From: a virus | Reading direction: 5' to 3' (one strand) | IMG/VR virus record: IMGVR_UViG_3300046002_009795 | Span: 1 to 20,602 of that record | DNA: 20,602 nucleotides | Part shown: positions 1 through 6,819 of the stretch, piece after piece | Numbering within the stretch: the first letter of the stretch is position 1 | Layout of the letters: each line of letters opens with the position of its first letter | The notes under the pieces: generated by a model | What the model was told of the DNA's origin: nothing | Databases searched by the model: none | Seen by the model: the letters and a program-made list of their open reading frames with translations, nothing else | Position numbers and translations under genes: made by a program

Positions 1-576
1 ATAAGGAGTAGATAAAGCAATACATCCACCACCTGTAGCTAATGTTTGCTGTGCTGAAGCCCATATTTCTCCAATGTTGTTAATAAATGCGGCCTCATCT
101 ATGATTAGCAAAGAAACGGCTTCTGAACGACCTGCATCACTTGATGCTGCTGTTGCTTTAATTTGAGATCCGTTTTTTAAACGTAATGTTAATTTATTGT
201 CTTCAGTAGGTTTATCTTTTTCTTTAAGCCAAGAAGGTAAGCTTTCATACATAAACCTTACTTTGGTAACCATGTTTTTAGCAGTTTCTTGTTTTGTAGC
301 AATACACAGTATATTTTTATCTTGATGAAAAATCATCATCCACAAAGAATAACCCGCACATAAAGTTGAAATTCCTAATTGCCTAGATTTCAAAACCATT
401 GAATAAGGATTTTCTTGAAATAAAGTTAATACTTTTTCTTGAAATTGATAAAGATTAAATTGGATTCTACCACGTTTTGGATGTTGAATGTAGCAATACT
501 TTTTCATAAAATATGCCGGGGATGTAGCACATCTTAAATATTCTTCTCTTATTGCTTTTTTTAGATCTTCAGCCAT
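1..576 (-). CDS. terL: Terminase large subunit, N-terminal ATPase part (cut by window edge)
   Basis: This is the motor ATPase that pumps DNA into the prohead through the portal; the C-terminal nuclease half lies beyond the left edge. The 192 visible residues, translated by hand from the ATG at 576, begin MAEDLKKAIREEYLRC. They contain YFMKKYCYIQHP (22-33), a Walker A-like SRQLGIST (64-71), a Walker B LLIIDEAAFI (156-165) with catalytic E161, and the coupling motif ALSTPY (187-192). This order and spacing fit T4 gp17-type terminases. The ATG overlaps the TAA of the preceding gene (TAATG), which supports the start and suggests translational coupling. The frame is open to base 1. No small terminase is recognised next to it. 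Confidence 0.93.
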   Translation of the reverse strand, partial: MAEDLKKAIREEYLRCATSPAYFMKKYCYIQHPKRGRIQFNLYQFQEKVLTLFQENPYSMVLKSRQLGISTLCAGYSLWMMIFHQDKNILCIATKQETAKNMVTKVRFMYESLPSWLKEKDKPTEDNKLTLRLKNGSQIKATAASSDAGRSEAVSLLIIDEAAFINNIGEIWASAQQTLATGGGCIALSTPY

Positions 577-1004
577 TACTTAATTGCTATCAAGGTAATA
601 ATAGTAAGTATGGAAGCCACGAATCCTCCACCAAGGTATTTAAGTCCTGTTTTTAAACGATTATTTTTCTTAGTTAATTTAGTAACATCTTTTTCAAGAC
701 CCGTTATTATTTCGTCTTTTTTAGTAGAAATTTTATCGTAATTGTTTATTTGACTAATATAATTTTGTTCTTTAGCTATGTAAAGTGTAATAGTACTATC
801 TTGAGTACTAATTTTTTCGTTTAATTGCCAAACTAATTTATTGATGATTTTTAATTCTGCTATAGCTGAGTCTCCCCTGACTAAGTCAATTGCTATTTGT
901 TTTGCTTTATTATATGAAAAGCAAATTTTACTTGTATCTTTCTGTGAAAAACTCGTTAAGCTCAGAAGGAGAAGAACTATTGATATTTTTAATTTTGTTA
1001 GCAT
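576..1004 (-). CDS. Exported coiled-coil protein with C-terminal membrane anchor, spanin-like candidate
   Basis: This 142-residue protein has a signal peptide (basic MLTKLK, hydrophobic core 7-17, likely cleavage near SFS-Q at 20/21). A polar, Lys/Asp/Glu-rich helical stretch with heptad-like spacing follows (about 45-118), and a C-terminal hydrophobic segment (about 124-141, GGGFVASILTIITLIAIK). An exported coiled coil tied to a membrane resembles phage lysis spanins. Its start lies inside the end of the upstream coiled-coil membrane protein (77-base overlap in another frame), as in Rz/Rz1 pairs. There is no lipobox cysteine, so it is not a standard outer-membrane spanin lipoprotein. The topology is seen in the sequence; the lysis role is inferred. 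Confidence 0.6.
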   Translation of the reverse strand: MLTKLKISIVLLLLSLTSFSQKDTSKICFSYNKAKQIAIDLVRGDSAIAELKIINKLVWQLNEKISTQDSTITLYIAKEQNYISQINNYDKISTKKDEIITGLEKDVTKLTKKNNRLKTGLKYLGGGFVASILTIITLIAIK

Positions 1005-1287
1005 AATATGTGCGTGTTTGTGTTAGCTCTTTTTCTGTAATTTTAATTTCTTTATTTAATGAATCTGTAATTAATATTTGTTTATCTATATCTTTATTTA
1101 ATTTAAGTTGAGATTTTTTTAATTTACTAATTTCAACTTGTAAACTGTCTATTTCTTTTTTTTCTTTATCATATGTGTTGACAAATGTTGGAGTAACATT
1201 ACATTTAAGTAAAAATATTGTTAACAACAAAAGTATCCCACCTATGATAAGATGGGATAACTTTATTTGAAATATTTTATCTTTCAT
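928..1287 (-). CDS. Small membrane-anchored coiled-coil protein, inner-membrane spanin-like
   Basis: The 119-residue protein has a basic N-terminus, one strong hydrophobic segment (about 12-28, HLIIGGILLLLTIFLLK) and then a long charged helix rich in Lys/Glu/Asp/Ile/Leu to the end. N-in topology with a periplasmic coiled coil is the Rz (inner-membrane spanin) plan. The 3-prime end overlaps the next gene by 77 bases in another frame, the nested layout often seen for spanin pairs. Its ATG overlaps the upstream stop (TAATG). Sequence family is not recognised; alternatives are a generic phage membrane protein or part of a holin cassette. No endolysin is visible nearby. Confidence 0.6.
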   Translation of the reverse strand: MKDKIFQIKLSHLIIGGILLLLTIFLLKCNVTPTFVNTYDKEKKEIDSLQVEISKLKKSQLKLNKDIDKQILITDSLNKEIKITEKELTQTRTYYANKIKNINSSSPSELNEFFTERYK

Positions 1288-2144
1288 TATACTTCTACTT
1301 CTCTACCAGCAGCACGTTTTAAATCATCCATCATTGTTTTAGCGAATTTAAATTTATCTTTTGCTAGTTTTAAAATACCATCAATTTTAGCTTTATCGTC
1401 TTTATTTTTTTTAACAGATGCTAAAAATTGGTTAAATTTAACTTTCTTTTCTTCAGGTGTGCTACTTAATTCTTTTGCTGTTTCATCACTACCTGCTGCT
1501 TTCATTGCTTCTGCTGATCCTTCATCATCTGAATAATCTACTGTATCAAATCCATCATCTCCCTTTGTAAGAGTAGCTGATTTTTCTGCTTTAGGTTCAC
1601 CTGATGGTCTTCCTTTTTTACCTGTAGAGGCTGGTTTTTCTGATTTTGGTTCACCTGCTGGTCTACCTTGTGCTTTATCAGTAACTTTTTTCTTAGTTAC
1701 TCCAGTTACTGATTCACCTTTTTCTAAAATACCTACATCAATAAGTTTATTAATCAATGGATTAATTTCTTGTTGAATTAACCCCATTTCATTAGCAATA
1801 TCTCTTTGACGAATTGGTTTTCCTTCTTTTTTAGTTTTTTGAATAATTTCTAACGCCTTAGCAAGTTTTTGTTCACCTTTTTTTGTTGAATCTTTAATTT
1901 TATCTTGTAATTTAGCTAATTCATTTGGTAGAGATATGATAATATCATAAGCCATTTCATTTAAAGTATCTTCTTCAAGAGCTCCACTTTTCATAGTATC
2001 TCTTTTTTCAGCATCTAATGCTTTTTGTTTTGCATCAATAGCTTTAATTTGAGCCATTTTAGCAGCTTTCTCTTCCATTTCACCTTCTCTTAAAGCACCA
2101 GCTATTTCTTCACGTATAATTTCAAGTAATCGAGTCTGTTTCAT
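1287..2144 (-). CDS. DNA-binding protein with winged-helix and AT-hooks, capsid-targeting-like N-terminus
   Basis: The 285-residue protein begins MKQTRLLEIIRE (1-12), an amphipathic helix ending I-R-E like a T4 capsid-targeting peptide. A charged helical stretch follows (20-100). Residues 111-140 (RQRDIANEMGLIQQEINPLI, then NKLIDVGILEKG) read as a winged helix-turn-helix in which a DNA-binding unit is followed by a 'wing'. Two copies of GRPxGEPKxEK (160-170, 178-188) follow; GRP flanked by basic residues is the AT-hook core, which binds the minor groove of AT-rich DNA. The C-terminus is charged. Inferred role: a nucleoid-type or regulatory protein, possibly packaged with the AT-rich genome. 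A leader matching a recurring AT-rich element lies just upstream. Confidence 0.75.
   Translation of the reverse strand: MKQTRLLEIIREEIAGALREGEMEEKAAKMAQIKAIDAKQKALDAEKRDTMKSGALEEDTLNEMAYDIIISLPNELAKLQDKIKDSTKKGEQKLAKALEIIQKTKKEGKPIRQRDIANEMGLIQQEINPLINKLIDVGILEKGESVTGVTKKKVTDKAQGRPAGEPKSEKPASTGKKGRPSGEPKAEKSATLTKGDDGFDTVDYSDDEGSAEAMKAAGSDETAKELSSTPEEKKVKFNQFLASVKKNKDDKAKIDGILKLAKDKFKFAKTMMDDLKRAAGREVEV
1581..1667 (-). repeat. Two-copy direct repeat encoding AT-hook-like GRPxGEPKxEK
   Basis: Copies at 1635-1667 and 1581-1613 encode GRPAGEPKSEK and GRPSGEPKAEK, separated by a seven-residue spacer. The DNA is also near-identical around ggttcacctg. It is an internal duplication within the DNA-binding protein rather than a mobile repeat. 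Confidence 0.75.
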
Positions 2145-2168
2145 ATTATATTTTATTAATAAATATTA
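2145..2168 (-). promoter_or_regulatory. AT-rich leader element before the AT-hook protein
   Basis: On the minus strand this reads TTTAATATTTATTAATAAAA, then about ten bases to the ATG. It is close to the leaders at 13063, 5494 and 6503. It may be a Bacteroidetes-type A/T-rich translation leader or a phage promoter part; which one cannot be told from the sequence. Confidence 0.3.
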
Positions 2169-2705
2169 AAGGGACATTACTTGTTTAATTTTTTGTATTC
2201 TTTCCTCGGTAGTACCTGATAATTCAGCATATCCTGTAATAGTATTAAATTTAAATTTATGTTGTTCTAGTAAGTTTTTAATGGTTTTATCAAGTTCCAT
2301 TCTATATTCAGAATCTACTACACGAACTCCATTATCCTCTAATTCTACACCTTCAGGTGAAACATAAAATATATAATCATAATCTCGTATTAATTCAGAT
2401 ACAGCCTTATTTAAATCAGCAGATATAAAAAACGGAATAGTAATTGATAAATGACTAAATGCCATAACATCAATTACTGTGCGATCTGTTATCATATTTT
2501 CATGAAGTAATTCACTAGCTCGTTCAGCTAAAAATATAAGTTGACCTTTTAATGTTGAATCTGTGTTTAATGGAATACCTAAATCACGTAAATATTTTGA
2601 ACGTTCTGTTGCAAAATGATAATCTGCAAATTCTGGTAATTCTCTTAAAGCATTAACTAATGTAGTTTTACCTACTGAAATTGTTCCACAAAATCCTATT
2701 TTCAT
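2166..2705 (-). CDS. P-loop AAA-type ATPase/kinase, NadR-kinase-like
   Basis: The 179-residue protein opens directly with a Walker A, GTISVGKTTL (7-16). Further on come ATERSKYLRDLG (32-43), where a Glu-Arg pair sits as in AAA_28/NadR-type nucleoside kinases, and MITDRTVIDVMAFS (71-84) with the D-R-x-x-x-D pattern that holds substrate or metal in these kinases. The length is that of a single kinase domain. The likely reaction is phosphorylation of a nucleoside or ribosyl-nicotinamide-like substrate, but substrate is not readable from sequence. It lacks the capsid-targeting-type N-terminus, so it probably acts in the infected cell. It lies 18 bases downstream of the FAD oxidoreductase in the same transcription unit. 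Confidence 0.7.
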   Translation of the reverse strand: MKIGFCGTISVGKTTLVNALRELPEFADYHFATERSKYLRDLGIPLNTDSTLKGQLIFLAERASELLHENMITDRTVIDVMAFSHLSITIPFFISADLNKAVSELIRDYDYIFYVSPEGVELEDNGVRVVDSEYRMELDKTIKNLLEQHKFKFNTITGYAELSGTTEERIQKIKQVMSL

Positions 2706-2723
2706 AACTTTTATTTTATTTAT

Positions 2724-4088
2724 TTATTTTAAAAAACTTTCTGCTACATAAACTCCATGCGCTCCCGAAACTGTTATACCACGAGCGGATAAAGCATCTC
2801 CTACGAAATGTACGTTAGGATACTTTGTTAAACTAAGATCTTCATAATTTACTAATGGTTCTGGTGAAAGATATTTGACTTCCGGCATATAAATTCCCCA
2901 ATCATCTTTAAGTGTAGGGAATACTTTTTTCATATCTTCAATAAAATCTTCAATATATTCAAAGTACCCTTCAAATGCATCTCTTATTTTATCTAATCCA
3001 TGAAATAATTCTATACAAGTAACCGAGTTACCTTCAGATGTTAAAGATGGTTTACGGGTTTGGTTTGGAGAGTAATATAATCCTGTTCTAAAATTAAAAT
3101 TAGAAATACCATCATTTTGAAAACGTGGTATAGTACCACTTACATTAAGTTTAGAAACTACATCACGTGACCAAGTAAATGGATCTTCAATACCATTAAT
3201 TTCCATTAAAATACCAAAATTGGTCATTCCATTTAAATATTTAGGATCTTTTTTAGCATGTCCATTGTAACTTACATCGCCATATGTTTCCTCTACAGCA
3301 ACAAATGCTGCATTATTGTTTGTACAAAATGAACGCAATGAAACACCTTTATCGTCAAATTTTCTATATAACTTAAAGTCATATGAAATATCAATTAGAT
3401 TTTGAAAGTGGTGTTGTGGCGCCTCAAATCGAACTCCAATTTGTACTGATTTGGGTTCATCTGGTAGTTCATATTCGTTTGCTAGTTGTTGGGCAAAGTC
3501 AATACCTGATTTGCCTACTGCAAATATAAGTTCATTATATTGTATGTTAGCTTGAAGTTCAGGGTGATTTTGGTTTCTAAATTTAACTATATTATTTTTA
3601 AAATCAATAGCATAAACTTTAGCTCCCCATTCAAATTTAACACCTTTAGATACTAAATAATCGTACCAATTTTTAGCAATTTCAGATAAGTAATCTGTAC
3701 CTACGTGCCATACAGGAAACAAACGTAAACCAAAGTATGGTTTAATAAATTCAGGTTCAGATTCAGGGTTTGAACATTGTACTTCCTCTGGTTTAGGGTG
3801 GAAACGTTTAAAGTTAGTAATCACTTGATCCATCAATTCCATTGCTTTTTCCTCACCTGTGTATTTTGATAATACACCACCAATTGCGGTATGGTAAGTT
3901 AACTTGCCATCACTCCATCCTCCAGCTCCTAGCATACCTGTCATTACCTCTTCAGGTAAGCGGTTATATGGATCTTTACCCATATCAATTATGGTAATAA
4001 GTTCTCCAGGATATCCATTGTCTACTAATTTAGTTGCAGCATTTATACCTGCTACACCTGCTCCTACTATTACTATTTTTTTGTCCAT
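2724..4088 (-). CDS. FAD-dependent oxidoreductase, COG2509-like
   Basis: The 454-residue protein has an N-terminal Rossmann dinucleotide site IVIVGAGVAGINAATK (5-20; GxGxxG with G9, G11, G14). Next comes the GAGGWSDGKL block (54-63), which matches the GGAGxFSDGKL signature I know from uncharacterised COG2509 FAD-dependent dehydrogenases. The C-terminal FAD-closing motif is HFVGDALSARGITVSGAHG, with the Gly-Asp that contacts the FAD ribityl chain. Length is typical (about 450-540). It probably reduces or oxidises a small substrate with FAD; no substrate is known for the family. It is the first gene after the terminator at 4118-4142, so it must be expressed by readthrough or its own promoter. 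A flavoenzyme beside packaging genes is unusual and looks like an acquired metabolic gene. Confidence 0.85.
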   Translation of the reverse strand: MDKKIVIVGAGVAGINAATKLVDNGYPGELITIIDMGKDPYNRLPEEVMTGMLGAGGWSDGKLTYHTAIGGVLSKYTGEEKAMELMDQVITNFKRFHPKPEEVQCSNPESEPEFIKPYFGLRLFPVWHVGTDYLSEIAKNWYDYLVSKGVKFEWGAKVYAIDFKNNIVKFRNQNHPELQANIQYNELIFAVGKSGIDFAQQLANEYELPDEPKSVQIGVRFEAPQHHFQNLIDISYDFKLYRKFDDKGVSLRSFCTNNNAAFVAVEETYGDVSYNGHAKKDPKYLNGMTNFGILMEINGIEDPFTWSRDVVSKLNVSGTIPRFQNDGISNFNFRTGLYYSPNQTRKPSLTSEGNSVTCIELFHGLDKIRDAFEGYFEYIEDFIEDMKKVFPTLKDDWGIYMPEVKYLSPEPLVNYEDLSLTKYPNVHFVGDALSARGITVSGAHGVYVAESFLK

Positions 4089-4117
4089 GTTTTATTTTAT
4101 GTTTAAATATACGAAAT

Positions 4118-4142
4118 AAAAAATGACCTCCCAAAGGAGGCC
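4118..4142 (-). terminator. Intrinsic (rho-independent) terminator
   Basis: On the minus strand GGCCTCC-TTTG-GGAGGTC (4142 to 4125) forms a seven-pair stem with one G-T wobble and a four-base loop, followed by A and then six T (4123-4118). It lies 30 bases before the FAD oxidoreductase start and ends the long cargo-type gene run above it. It is the only convincing terminator I see in the window. Confidence 0.8.
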
Positions 4143-4201
4143 ACAGATCTCTAATAATTTTTTTAAGTCGACAGGCTATGAATCTGTCTGTAAGTTATTT
4201 T
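4143..4201 (-). other. Intergenic stretch with two competing hairpins before the terminator
   Basis: Minus-strand ACAGAT (4187-4182) can pair with ATCTGT (4148-4143), closing a loop directly against the terminator stem. Alternatively GACAG (4188-4184) pairs with CTGTC (4174-4170). The two use the same left arm and exclude each other. This may be the folded 3-prime tail of the upstream mRNA, a small RNA, or an attenuator; the stems are short and the AT-rich context makes chance possible. No tRNA fold is seen. Confidence 0.3.
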
Positions 4202-4771
4202 TTAATTACTATCTCCAAATACTCCTTCTAGTATTGCTCCGAAAATAAAACCACCAATAGCACCCGCAGCCGCTCCTGCTAAAGGAACCCATCCAGCGGG
4301 GTTTACGAGAGTATCTCCCCAAACATTAACATATTCAGTTACAAACATTCCTAGTTGTTGGGCTAAATATGAAGCTCCAATCATTCCAGCAATTAATCCA
4401 CCAAAACCAAGACCTACGGCTGCTGACATATCAGCTTCCTCATCTAATGAATTTGTTTCGTTTTCTAATTTTTTAGCAAATATAAGACCTAATTTTTTAT
4501 AGAAATCTTCTGAATTTTCATTTAAATTAAAAGGATTAATTCCTAATTTTTTTGCTGCATTTAATAGATCTTGTTTTTTCTTTGGATCATTAGCTATACT
4601 TGCGGCTAATGCATCAATTTTAGGATCATTTTTAATTTTACTTATTATTTTTGAAGTAGAATCAACTACTTGTTCTGGGGTAATTGTTGATTCCTCATTA
4701 AGTTTTTCTTTATATTGGCCTTCGGTAATTATACCGGCCAACATTTGCATTCTAAAAGTTTCTTTATTCAT
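4202..4771 (-). CDS. Small hydrophobic membrane protein with capsid-targeting-like N-terminus
   Basis: This 189-residue protein starts MNKETFRMQMLAGIITE (1-17), ending I-T-E. The core FRMQxLAGIxTE is shared with the upstream neighbour, so the two N-termini are homologous. A charged helical region (25-110) has further L-N-E sites at 24-26 and 83-85. The C-terminal third is hydrophobic and Gly/Ala-rich, with two likely membrane segments (about 117-140 and 158-185) containing glycine-zipper-like spacing (GLGFGGLIAGMIG; GAAAGAIGGFIFGAILEG). Similar Gly-rich pairs occur in pore-forming and exclusion proteins, but no family is recognised. Inferred: a packaged, injected membrane protein. It is the last gene before the terminator. 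Confidence 0.75.
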   Translation of the reverse strand: MNKETFRMQMLAGIITEGQYKEKLNEESTITPEQVVDSTSKIISKIKNDPKIDALAASIANDPKKKQDLLNAAKKLGINPFNLNENSEDFYKKLGLIFAKKLENETNSLDEEADMSAAVGLGFGGLIAGMIGASYLAQQLGMFVTEYVNVWGDTLVNPAGWVPLAGAAAGAIGGFIFGAILEGVFGDSN

Positions 4772-4803
4772 TTTATTTAGTTTTATTAAAAATATATTAT
4801 TTT

Positions 4804-5493
4804 TTAATTAGATTCGTTTTCATAATCAGGTAAAACATTTATACCACTTCTCCAATCATATTCTTCAGGATTTGTTTCTTTTCTTTTTAAGGATGCTTGA
4901 CGTTCTTTCTCAGTTTGAGGTTTTGGGTATTTGCTTCCGTCTGAACTAAATGTTACAAGGGTTGATGCTACACAAGCAATTAATGCTGCAGATATTGCAG
5001 CTGTAGCAAAAATAGGATTCGATGCTATGATTGCATAACCCGCAACTCCCATCCAAGTAGATAATCCTCCTGCTATTCCAAATATAGCTAAAGTAGCAAA
5101 TCCACCTACCCCATCGTTTTCTTCTAAATTAAAATCTGATTCTGTTAAATTGTTAGATAATTTTTCTAATTTATCTTCTGCTCCAGGGGATGCAAGAATT
5201 TTATTAGTAATATCTGTTAAATCAATTTCTTCAGTTAAAAATTCATTTAGTTGGGATGTAAGATCTCCGGTTGGAATTAAACTTTTTGCAGTATCTATTA
5301 CTTTTTGTTTTTCTTCATCTGATAAATTACTAGCAAGTTTTTCTGCTTTTTTTATAATATTTGGATCTTTTATTTTCTTTTGAAGAACAGATAAAAATTC
5401 TTTTTGAGCTAAAATATCATTTTCTTGATTTTCAGTTAAAATACCTGCTAATTTTTGCATTCTAAAAAACTGTTCACTTAAAATTTGTTTCAT
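4804..5493 (-). CDS. Membrane protein, paralogous N-terminus to its neighbour, capsid-targeting-like
   Basis: I place the start at the ATG at 5493 (229 residues: MKQILSEQFFRMQKLAGILTE), not the ATG nine bases upstream. The upstream ATG sits inside the AT-rich leader element, and the downstream one gives the same element-to-ATG spacing as at 13062. L-S-E (5-7) and L-T-E (19-21) are candidate prohead-protease sites; L-N-E (82-84) and L-T-E (86-88) follow. FRMQKLAGILTE matches the next gene downstream. After a charged helical middle come two hydrophobic segments (about 130-152 and 155-182), then a charged tail. The layout matches that neighbour, suggesting duplication. Function unknown; inferred to be virion cargo that inserts in a membrane. 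Confidence 0.75.
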   Translation of the reverse strand: MKQILSEQFFRMQKLAGILTENQENDILAQKEFLSVLQKKIKDPNIIKKAEKLASNLSDEEKQKVIDTAKSLIPTGDLTSQLNEFLTEEIDLTDITNKILASPGAEDKLEKLSNNLTESDFNLEENDGVGGFATLAIFGIAGGLSTWMGVAGYAIIASNPIFATAAISAALIACVASTLVTFSSDGSKYPKPQTEKERQASLKRKETNPEEYDWRSGINVLPDYENESN

Positions 5494-5513
5494 TTTTATC
5501 ATAAATATATTAT
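5494..5513 (-). promoter_or_regulatory. AT-rich leader element deciding the start of the membrane protein
   Basis: The minus strand reads AATATATTTATGATAAAA directly before the ATG at 5493. It nearly matches AATATTTATTATAAA before the ATG at 13062 and the element at 6503. The conserved spacing favours the downstream of two ATGs. Confidence 0.35.
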
Positions 5514-5555
5514 TTTGTTTTAAGCCGCTGCTATTTTTTGTATTTGTAAAAATTT

Positions 5556-6485
5556 TTAAGTATTATAATAATCATCAGCATCAAAAGGAGTATTTATAGG
5601 TTGTTTACCTGTTCCACTATAACCAGGTATAGGATAAGATAATAAACTTGAATTATAACTTGGTAAAGGACACTTATTCCAAGCTTCATTAAAGCTATCT
5701 AATTCTCCAGCTTTAGCTATTGTTTCTTCAGTTTTAATTTCCTTTTCTAATTCTTTAACTTGGTCTAATTTTGTAATAGTACTGTAAGTACTAAAGAAAC
5801 TTTTAAATCCTAAATTAAGTAAAATTGTTTTAAAAGGGGCAAAGGTTATAGCTAAAGGCAAACCAGCTTTTATTGCAGATCCTGTTGTAAATAATAAGGG
5901 GGCAGCAACTATTAAAATTTTAATAATAAAAGCTGCTACAAGAGTAATTAAAATCCATTTATAAGCTTTTTTAGCGGCTAGTAACATACAATTCTCTTGT
6001 TCTTCTGTTGGAGAAAAAGTTCGATAACGCACCATAGCAAAAAGTTTAGCTAATCCTTTTTCTGAAATAGTATTATATAGCCATTTAAAAAATTTACTAA
6101 TAGCTTCTGTTATATATTTAGCTCCTTTTAAAATAGTTTCTCCTCCGGGGATATAATTTATTATAGCATTTTTAAATTTTTCTACAAATTTAGTTATAAA
6201 ATTTTTTACCCATTCTACTACATTTTTTCCTAGTTTAGTACTAGTAATAAAATCTTTTATATTACCTATAACACTTAATATACTTGCTAGTATACCTTCA
6301 GCTTCTAAAATATTACTTTTATCTTCATTTAAAAAACCTTTTTTAACCTCATTATAAAATTTAAGATTTAATTTTATTTTTTCTTTAATATCTTGATTAG
6401 ATTTAACTTCAGCTAAAGTAATACCTTGGTAAGATTCTATTACCATACGTAATACTGATTTTTGTTCTGTTTTAGTAAGTATCAT
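5556..6485 (-). CDS. Large amphipathic/membrane protein, capsid-targeting-like N-terminus
   Basis: The 309-residue protein begins MILTKTEQKSVLRMVIE, a helix of mixed charge. L-A-E (24-26) and L-N-E (52-54) are candidate cleavage sites. Residues 60-150 are strongly amphipathic (Ile/Phe/Lys/Trp repeats), like peptides that lie on membranes. Two hydrophobic segments follow (about 174-202 and 207-226), then a short charged helix and a Pro/Ser/Tyr-rich tail containing NKCPLP. The same NKCPxP occurs near the start of the Cys-rich protein at 7991-8443. It is the first of three consecutive membrane proteins, with 53-base and 32-base gaps between them. Function is unknown; membrane insertion or permeabilisation upon entry is a guess. 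Confidence 0.7.
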   Translation of the reverse strand: MILTKTEQKSVLRMVIESYQGITLAEVKSNQDIKEKIKLNLKFYNEVKKGFLNEDKSNILEAEGILASILSVIGNIKDFITSTKLGKNVVEWVKNFITKFVEKFKNAIINYIPGGETILKGAKYITEAISKFFKWLYNTISEKGLAKLFAMVRYRTFSPTEEQENCMLLAAKKAYKWILITLVAAFIIKILIVAAPLLFTTGSAIKAGLPLAITFAPFKTILLNLGFKSFFSTYSTITKLDQVKELEKEIKTEETIAKAGELDSFNEAWNKCPLPSYNSSLLSYPIPGYSGTGKQPINTPFDADDYYNT

Positions 6486-6502
6486 TTAAGTAAAATGTAT
6501 AA

Positions 6503-6522
6503 TTTTTATTATAAATATGTTA
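6503..6522 (-). promoter_or_regulatory. AT-rich leader element upstream of the amphipathic protein
   Basis: The minus strand reads TAACATATTTATAATAAAAA, matching the element at 5494-5513 in 17 of the first 19 positions. Here it lies about 17 bases before the ATG rather than next to it, which argues for a role other than simple ribosome spacing. Confidence 0.3.
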
Positions 6523-6546
6523 AATATTAGATAATTTAATTAAAAA

Positions 6547-6819
6547 TTATGCTTTTACTATTTTTTTTATTTTCTTTTGACGATCTTCTAACTTATAGTT
6601 TTTATGAGTTTTAGATAATAAACTTCTCCAAAAATTTTCTGTATCACGAGGAGTAGTGTCCTCTTCTACTTTAACTGTAATAGTTTTAGGTTCTCCAATC
6701 ATTGGTTCATATGTTATTTCATATTCTCCAGCTTTAATATCTTTATTGTTTCTTACATTTTCACTTAAAGTACGATTAAGTTCTTCTTTAACTAATTGTT
6801 TTAAATTATCTAATTTCAT
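6547..6819 (-). CDS. Small protein with capsid-targeting-like N-terminus
   Basis: The 90-residue protein begins MKLDNLKQLVKEELNRTLSE (1-20): two Leu-rich turns ending L-S-E, the form shared by the putative cargo proteins. The rest (about 28-75) looks like a small beta-rich unit (GEYEITYEPMIGEPKTITVK), followed by a basic tail (KLEDRQKKIKKIVKA). It overlaps the upstream cupin-like gene by four bases (ATGA), so the two are translationally coupled. No family is recognised. Its basic tail would suit DNA association inside the capsid, which is inference. Confidence 0.7.
   Translation of the reverse strand: MKLDNLKQLVKEELNRTLSENVRNNKDIKAGEYEITYEPMIGEPKTITVKVEEDTTPRDTENFWRSLLSKTHKNYKLEDRQKKIKKIVKA

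Noticed and set aside
841-1026. Plus-strand open frames, here and at 1267-1536, 3904-4119, 5150-5383, 6656-6889, 8181-8384, 11543-11776 and 16668-16862
   Set aside because: Each lies opposite a well-supported minus-strand gene, has low-complexity composition and no recognisable domain or leader. They are mirror frames of AT-rich coding sequence.
4089-4201. Possible tRNA or tRNA-like gene in the largest gap
   Set aside because: The stems do not give a cloverleaf: there is no T-loop sequence and no acceptor stem. A terminator explains the strongest hairpin.
5591-5598. Exact T4 late-promoter octamer TATAAATA on the minus strand, and plus-strand copies near 6510, 6893 and 13100
   Set aside because: At roughly 70% A+T several copies per strand are expected by chance. 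More copies lie on the non-coding strand and inside genes than before starts.
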